DNA of 64,000 nt, from NCBI GenBank assembly GCA_910588145.1, contig CAJUPO010000003.1:124001-188000 (forward strand), given 5' to 3'. The notes below the pieces were generated by a model. It was given only the letters and a program-made list of their open reading frames with translations. It searched no databases and had not been told where the DNA came from. Below are positions 61,267-64,000 of the stretch, in pieces (position 1 is the first letter of the stretch; the number at the start of each line of letters is the position of its first letter). This DNA is from an uncultured Oscillospiraceae bacterium (lineage in GTDB: Bacteria > Bacillota > Clostridia > Oscillospirales > Ruminococcaceae). The position numbers and the translations under genes are program-made.

Positions 61267-61803
61267 TTATACTTTATTATCAAATTCTATTATTTTTTCA
61301 GCAAGATCATAAAATTCTTTTATTCCAATAAACTGATTAGATACGCATATTTTATGTTCATCACACATATGAAAAATCATTCCGTTCGAATTGCGGTAAG
61401 CTTTGATTATCTGATTATATTCATATTGACGCTTTACACCAAAAATATTTTTTATAGTAAAGCCTTTTAAGGAATATTCAAAGCTTTTATTCAAATATGA
61501 GGCAATAAGCCTTAATCCGAAAAGTGCAAAAGCCGCAGAAAAAATAAGATTTTCATTTTCATCATTTTTTCTGTTTACAATTAGCCACGGAATAAAAAAT
61601 GCTGCTGACACCATAACATAAAATAATCCGTTATAAAGATTATTTTTCCCAATTCTAAGATTTTTAGAATTTTTTCTTGACTGTCTGTACTCCAATCTGC
61701 TGAAAAGAGGATCACATACAACCGCCGAAACAAAAACCGCAGCAGCAGCTAACAAAAGTTTACCAATCATTTTACTTTCAACTTCCTCCGGTATGCACGT
61801 CAT
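61267..61803 (-). CDS. Small membrane protein, unassigned (possible PH-like domain)
   Basis: 178 residues. Three hydrophobic segments (about 12-30, 58-77, 86-104) followed by a beta-rich soluble domain (105-178) reminiscent of bacterial PH-like domains (EYSLKGFTIKNIFG..., YEYNQIIKAYRNSNG). No family named. The annotated ATG overlaps the yqeG stop (ATGA) without a ribosome site; an ATG at 61770 with GGAGG 14 bases upstream is a possible start. Confidence 0.72.
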   Translation of the reverse strand: MTCIPEEVESKMIGKLLLAAAAVFVSAVVCDPLFSRLEYRQSRKNSKNLRIGKNNLYNGLFYVMVSAAFFIPWLIVNRKNDENENLIFSAAFALFGLRLIASYLNKSFEYSLKGFTIKNIFGVKRQYEYNQIIKAYRNSNGMIFHMCDEHKICVSNQFIGIKEFYDLAEKIIEFDNKV

Positions 61804-62285
61804 TTGCTGAATTTCGGCAGAAAGGGTTTTTCAGCCCATCGTTTAAATCTGAAAAATCTTGTTTTTTCGTGCTCTATGGGGGACACATAGATACCTTTTA
61901 TTCTCTTAAGATTTGCTCCCAGTATATCAGTAAAAATCTGATCTCCTACCGCCGCAAGCTGAGAAAAAGGTATCCCCATTAATTTCTGAGCACGGTTAAA
62001 TCCGCTTGAAAGAGGTTTCTTACCTTCACAAATAAACTCAAGTCCCAGCATATCTGCAAAAGGCTTCACCCGAGGAGGATGATTATTTGAAACAATAACC
62101 ATTTTTACTCCTGATTCAAGTATATGCTTTATCCAATCAATCACCCCATTTGCAGGCTTGGGATTATCATGGGTTGTAAGCGTATTGTCAAGGTCAAGCA
62201 AAAGTCCTTTAATATTCTCTTCTTTTAGAAATTCAGGAGTAATTTCAAGTACGCTTTTAAAAGCAAAATCTGCTCTGAACAGCAT
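61800..62285 (-). CDS. yqeG: YqeG-family HAD phosphatase
   Basis: 161 residues. HAD class IIIA phosphatase: motif I LLLDLDNTLTTHD (near 27-39), motif II MVIVSNNHPP (near 65-74), motif III KP-LSSGFNRAQKL and motif IV AVGDQIFTDILGAN (near 110-123). Members act on phosphatidylglycerophosphate or small phosphates; a PgpP/GEP4 link is known from family relatives but unproved here. The ATG at 62285 has GAGAGG 10 bases upstream. First gene of the operon ending at CD1247. Confidence 0.9.
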   Translation of the reverse strand: MLFRADFAFKSVLEITPEFLKEENIKGLLLDLDNTLTTHDNPKPANGVIDWIKHILESGVKMVIVSNNHPPRVKPFADMLGLEFICEGKKPLSSGFNRAQKLMGIPFSQLAAVGDQIFTDILGANLKRIKGIYVSPIEHEKTRFFRFKRWAEKPFLPKFSK

Positions 62286-62364
62286 AGATTTACATCCTCT
62301 CAATCATATTTATTATACATCAATTCGATGTCGATTTAACACGAAAGAACAAATGACATATAAA

Positions 62365-62391
62365 TGAAAAAGCGAGCTTACGCTCGCTTTT
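62365..62391 (-). terminator. Terminator of rpsU
   Basis: Stem AAAAGCGAGC (62368-62377)/GCTCGCTTTT (62382-62391), 4-base loop, followed on the minus strand by TTTTTCATTT. Confidence 0.9.
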
Positions 62392-62438
62392 CTCACTGTC
62401 TCAAAGCTTGTACAACTAATATTGCACAGCCTTACAAA

Positions 62439-62612
62439 TTAATATTTGCGCTTACGAGCTGCCTCAGATTTCTTCTTACGCTTAACTGAAGGCTTTTCGT
62501 AATGTTCTCTTTTACGAACTTCAGCGATAACGCCATCCTTAGCACATGATCTCTTAAAACGCTTAAGAGCTGTATCTAATGATTCGTTTTTACCGATACG
62601 AACTTCTGCCAC
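62439..62612 (-). CDS. rpsU: 30S ribosomal protein S21
   Basis: 57 residues, basic; [20 protein letters not shown] and [19 protein letters not shown] are typical. The start is a GTG at 62612 with GGGAGG 7 bases upstream; the longer ATG frame to 62657 has no site and would add 15 unusual residues. Single-gene unit with its own promoter. Confidence 0.96.
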   Translation of the reverse strand: MAEVRIGKNESLDTALKRFKRSCAKDGVIAEVRKREHYEKPSVKRKKKSEAARKRKY

Positions 62613-62770
62613 TGTTTTCCCTCCCTTTGCCGCAAAGACAGAGGTTTTCAGATGCAAAGCGTAAAAACTTTACCCCTGCTTCTAAATATATACTAAACAG
62701 TTCACATAAAAACTGTCAGCTATCAAACCCATGTACTTCCTGCAACAGCAGAACATTTAAGATATAGTTT

Positions 62771-62799
62771 ATTTTAACATAAACATATGATAAAGTCAA
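62771..62799 (-). promoter_or_regulatory. Sigma-A promoter of rpsU
   Basis: Minus-strand TTGACT (62799-62794), a 17-base spacer and TAAAAT (62776-62771). Confidence 0.8.
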
Positions 62800-62827
62800 G
62801 TTTATTTTTGATTACCCGAAAAATTTG

Positions 62828-64000
62828 TTAACTTACTACAAAATTAACCAGCTTATTTGGTACATATATCTGTTTTCTTATTGTCTTGCCATCAACAGCT
62901 TCTTTTACTTTTTCTTCAGCCGCTGCCATAGAAAGTATTTCATTCTTGTCACCGTCAACAGGAATCATAAGCTTTGCTTTAATCTTACCGTTAACCTGAA
63001 CAACAATTTCAACATTATTTTCAATGCAAAGCTTTTCATCATATTCCGGCCACTTTTGTTTGTTCAATACTCCGCCAAAGTCCATGATCTCATAAAGCTC
63101 TTCTGTAATATGAGGTGCAAACGGATTAAGGAGAATAAGCAGTGTTTTAAATTCTACACGATTAATGCTGCCTGATGAGTAAATATCATTTATAAGCGCC
63201 ATCATTGCTGCAATTGCGGTATTAAACTTAAGACTTTCAATATCCTCGCTTACCTTCTTTATTGTCTTATGGAACGACGACACAAGCTTTTCACTGTATT
63301 CATCACCATCAGTAACAATATCCAACAGTCCCCATACTCTGTCAAGAAATCTCTTGCATCCCTTTATGCTTGATGGACTCCACGGCGCTGTTTTTTCAAA
63401 ATCTCCAATAAACATCTCATAAAGTCTGAGTGTATCCGCACCGTATTCCTTAACAACATCGTCAGGATTGATTACATTTCCCCTTGACTTTGACATCTTC
63501 TGACCATCTTCACCGAGGATCATACCATGAGATGTACGCTTCATATAAGGCTCTTTAGTATTAGTCACCCCAATATCATAAAGGAATTTATGCCAAAATC
63601 TTGAATAAAGAAGATGAAGTGTGGTGTGCTCCATACCGCCGTTATACCAATCTACCGGCATCCAGTAGTCAATAGCTTCTTTAGAAGCAAGCTCATTTTT
63701 ATTGTTAGGATCGCAGTATCTCAGGAAATACCATGAAGAACCTGCCCACTGAGGCATAGTATCTGTTTCTCTTTTTGCTGCTCCGCCGCAGTGAGGGCAT
63801 ACTGTATTTATAAAACTATCCAGAGTTGACAGCGGACTTTCTCCGTTATCTGTAGGCATATAACTGTCAACATCAGGAAGCGTCAGAGGAAGCTCGCTTT
63901 CGGGCAAAGCCACATATCCGCATTTTTCGCAATGAACTACCGGAATAGGCTCTCCCCAGTATCGCTGACGTGAGAATACCCAGTCTCTGAGTTTAAAGTT
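62828..64000 (-). CDS. leuS: Leucyl-tRNA synthetase, 3' part (cut by window edge)
   Basis: The C-terminal 390 codons of a gene whose start lies beyond 64000. The frame stays open to the last base, giving [18 protein letters not shown] at the edge, a zinc-like CxxC (CPHCGG), the FLRYCDPNN region, the [11 protein letters not shown] motif near 63480, the anticodon-binding domain and a C-terminal domain ending in NFVVS. Charges tRNA-Leu. Fragment only because of the window boundary; no truncation is implied. Confidence 0.97.
   Translation of the reverse strand, partial: NFKLRDWVFSRQRYWGEPIPVVHCEKCGYVALPESELPLTLPDVDSYMPTDNGESPLSTLDSFINTVCPHCGGAAKRETDTMPQWAGSSWYFLRYCDPNNKNELASKEAIDYWMPVDWYNGGMEHTTLHLLYSRFWHKFLYDIGVTNTKEPYMKRTSHGMILGEDGQKMSKSRGNVINPDDVVKEYGADTLRLYEMFIGDFEKTAPWSPSSIKGCKRFLDRVWGLLDIVTDGDEYSEKLVSSFHKTIKKVSEDIESLKFNTAIAAMMALINDIYSSGSINRVEFKTLLILLNPFAPHITEELYEIMDFGGVLNKQKWPEYDEKLCIENNVEIVVQVNGKIKAKLMIPVDGDKNEILSMAAAEEKVKEAVDGKTIRKQIYVPNKLVNFVVS

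Noticed and set aside
1..64000. CRISPR arrays, IS elements, prophage, tRNA or rRNA genes
   Set aside because: No spaced direct repeats, transposase, phage structural gene or cloverleaf was found on reading either strand.

Overview
The window is a gene-dense, AT-rich stretch of chromosome from a spore-forming Clostridia bacterium, most likely a Ruminococcus-like member of the Oscillospiraceae. The support is the low GC content, strong AGGAGG ribosome binding sites, consensus sigma-A promoters, sporulation-linked genes (ytfJ/gerW next to a sporulation-type D,D-carboxypeptidase, scpAB and a site-2 protease; a BofC-like small protein) and families typical of Clostridia (DUF4364, DUF4358, CD1247-like, DUF1292, DUF2130). 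The species assignment is inference. I saw no insertion sequences, prophage genes, CRISPR arrays, rRNAs or tRNAs.

Layout. 0-5 kb: base-excision repair (nth with a Nudix gene), a BFD-like iron-sulfur protein, a sodium:solute symporter and a SulP anion transporter. 5.1-8.6 kb: an unrecognised cassette on the minus strand, made of a 36-codon micro-ORF, a 764-residue protein with two serine-tract hairpins and a 219-residue Cys/His protein, with palindromes in its upstream regions. 8.6-13.8 kb: a long minus-strand operon (M50 protease, scpA, scpB, DUF2953, ytfJ, D,D-carboxypeptidase, rluB). 13.8-26.5 kb: rpmB, a PIN-like protein, a VTT membrane protein, the shikimate operon aroB-aroA-aroC-DUF4364, exodeoxyribonuclease III, an oligopeptide-binding lipoprotein and an SGNH hydrolase. 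26.7-35 kb: asnB, an HD hydrolase, a pyrB carrying a PyrI-type zinc tail, cobO, an FAD protein and the K+ uptake pair ktrA/ktrB. 35-39 kb: dgt-dnaG-rpoD, a replication/transcription operon. 39-41.7 kb: an RNA-rich region with a roughly 700-base transcript without a convincing large gene (minus strand), DUF1292, 6S RNA and an ECF sigma factor with a small membrane partner. 41.8-57.7 kb: RNA methyltransferase, PBP1A, class II aldolase, 8-oxoguanine glycosylase, DUF2130, DUF1700/DUF4097, an AspT-like exchanger behind a leader hairpin, a TrpB2-type enzyme, and metK under a SAM-I riboswitch. 57.7-64 kb: an operon yqeG-membrane protein-nfo-like-aroQ-Xaa-Pro peptidase-efp-CD1247-like, then rpsU and the 3' part of leuS cut by the window edge.

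How it works together. Chorismate synthesis is spread over two loci (aroB/A/C and aroQ). Repair is well represented (Nth, OGG, Xth, Nfo-like, Nudix, Dgt). Growth control is concentrated around rpoD: 6S RNA, which binds the sigma-A holoenzyme, lies about 1.3 kb from the sigma-A gene itself. The parts least explained by known families are the 5.1-8.5 kb cassette and the minus-strand RNA at 39.0-39.7 kb.
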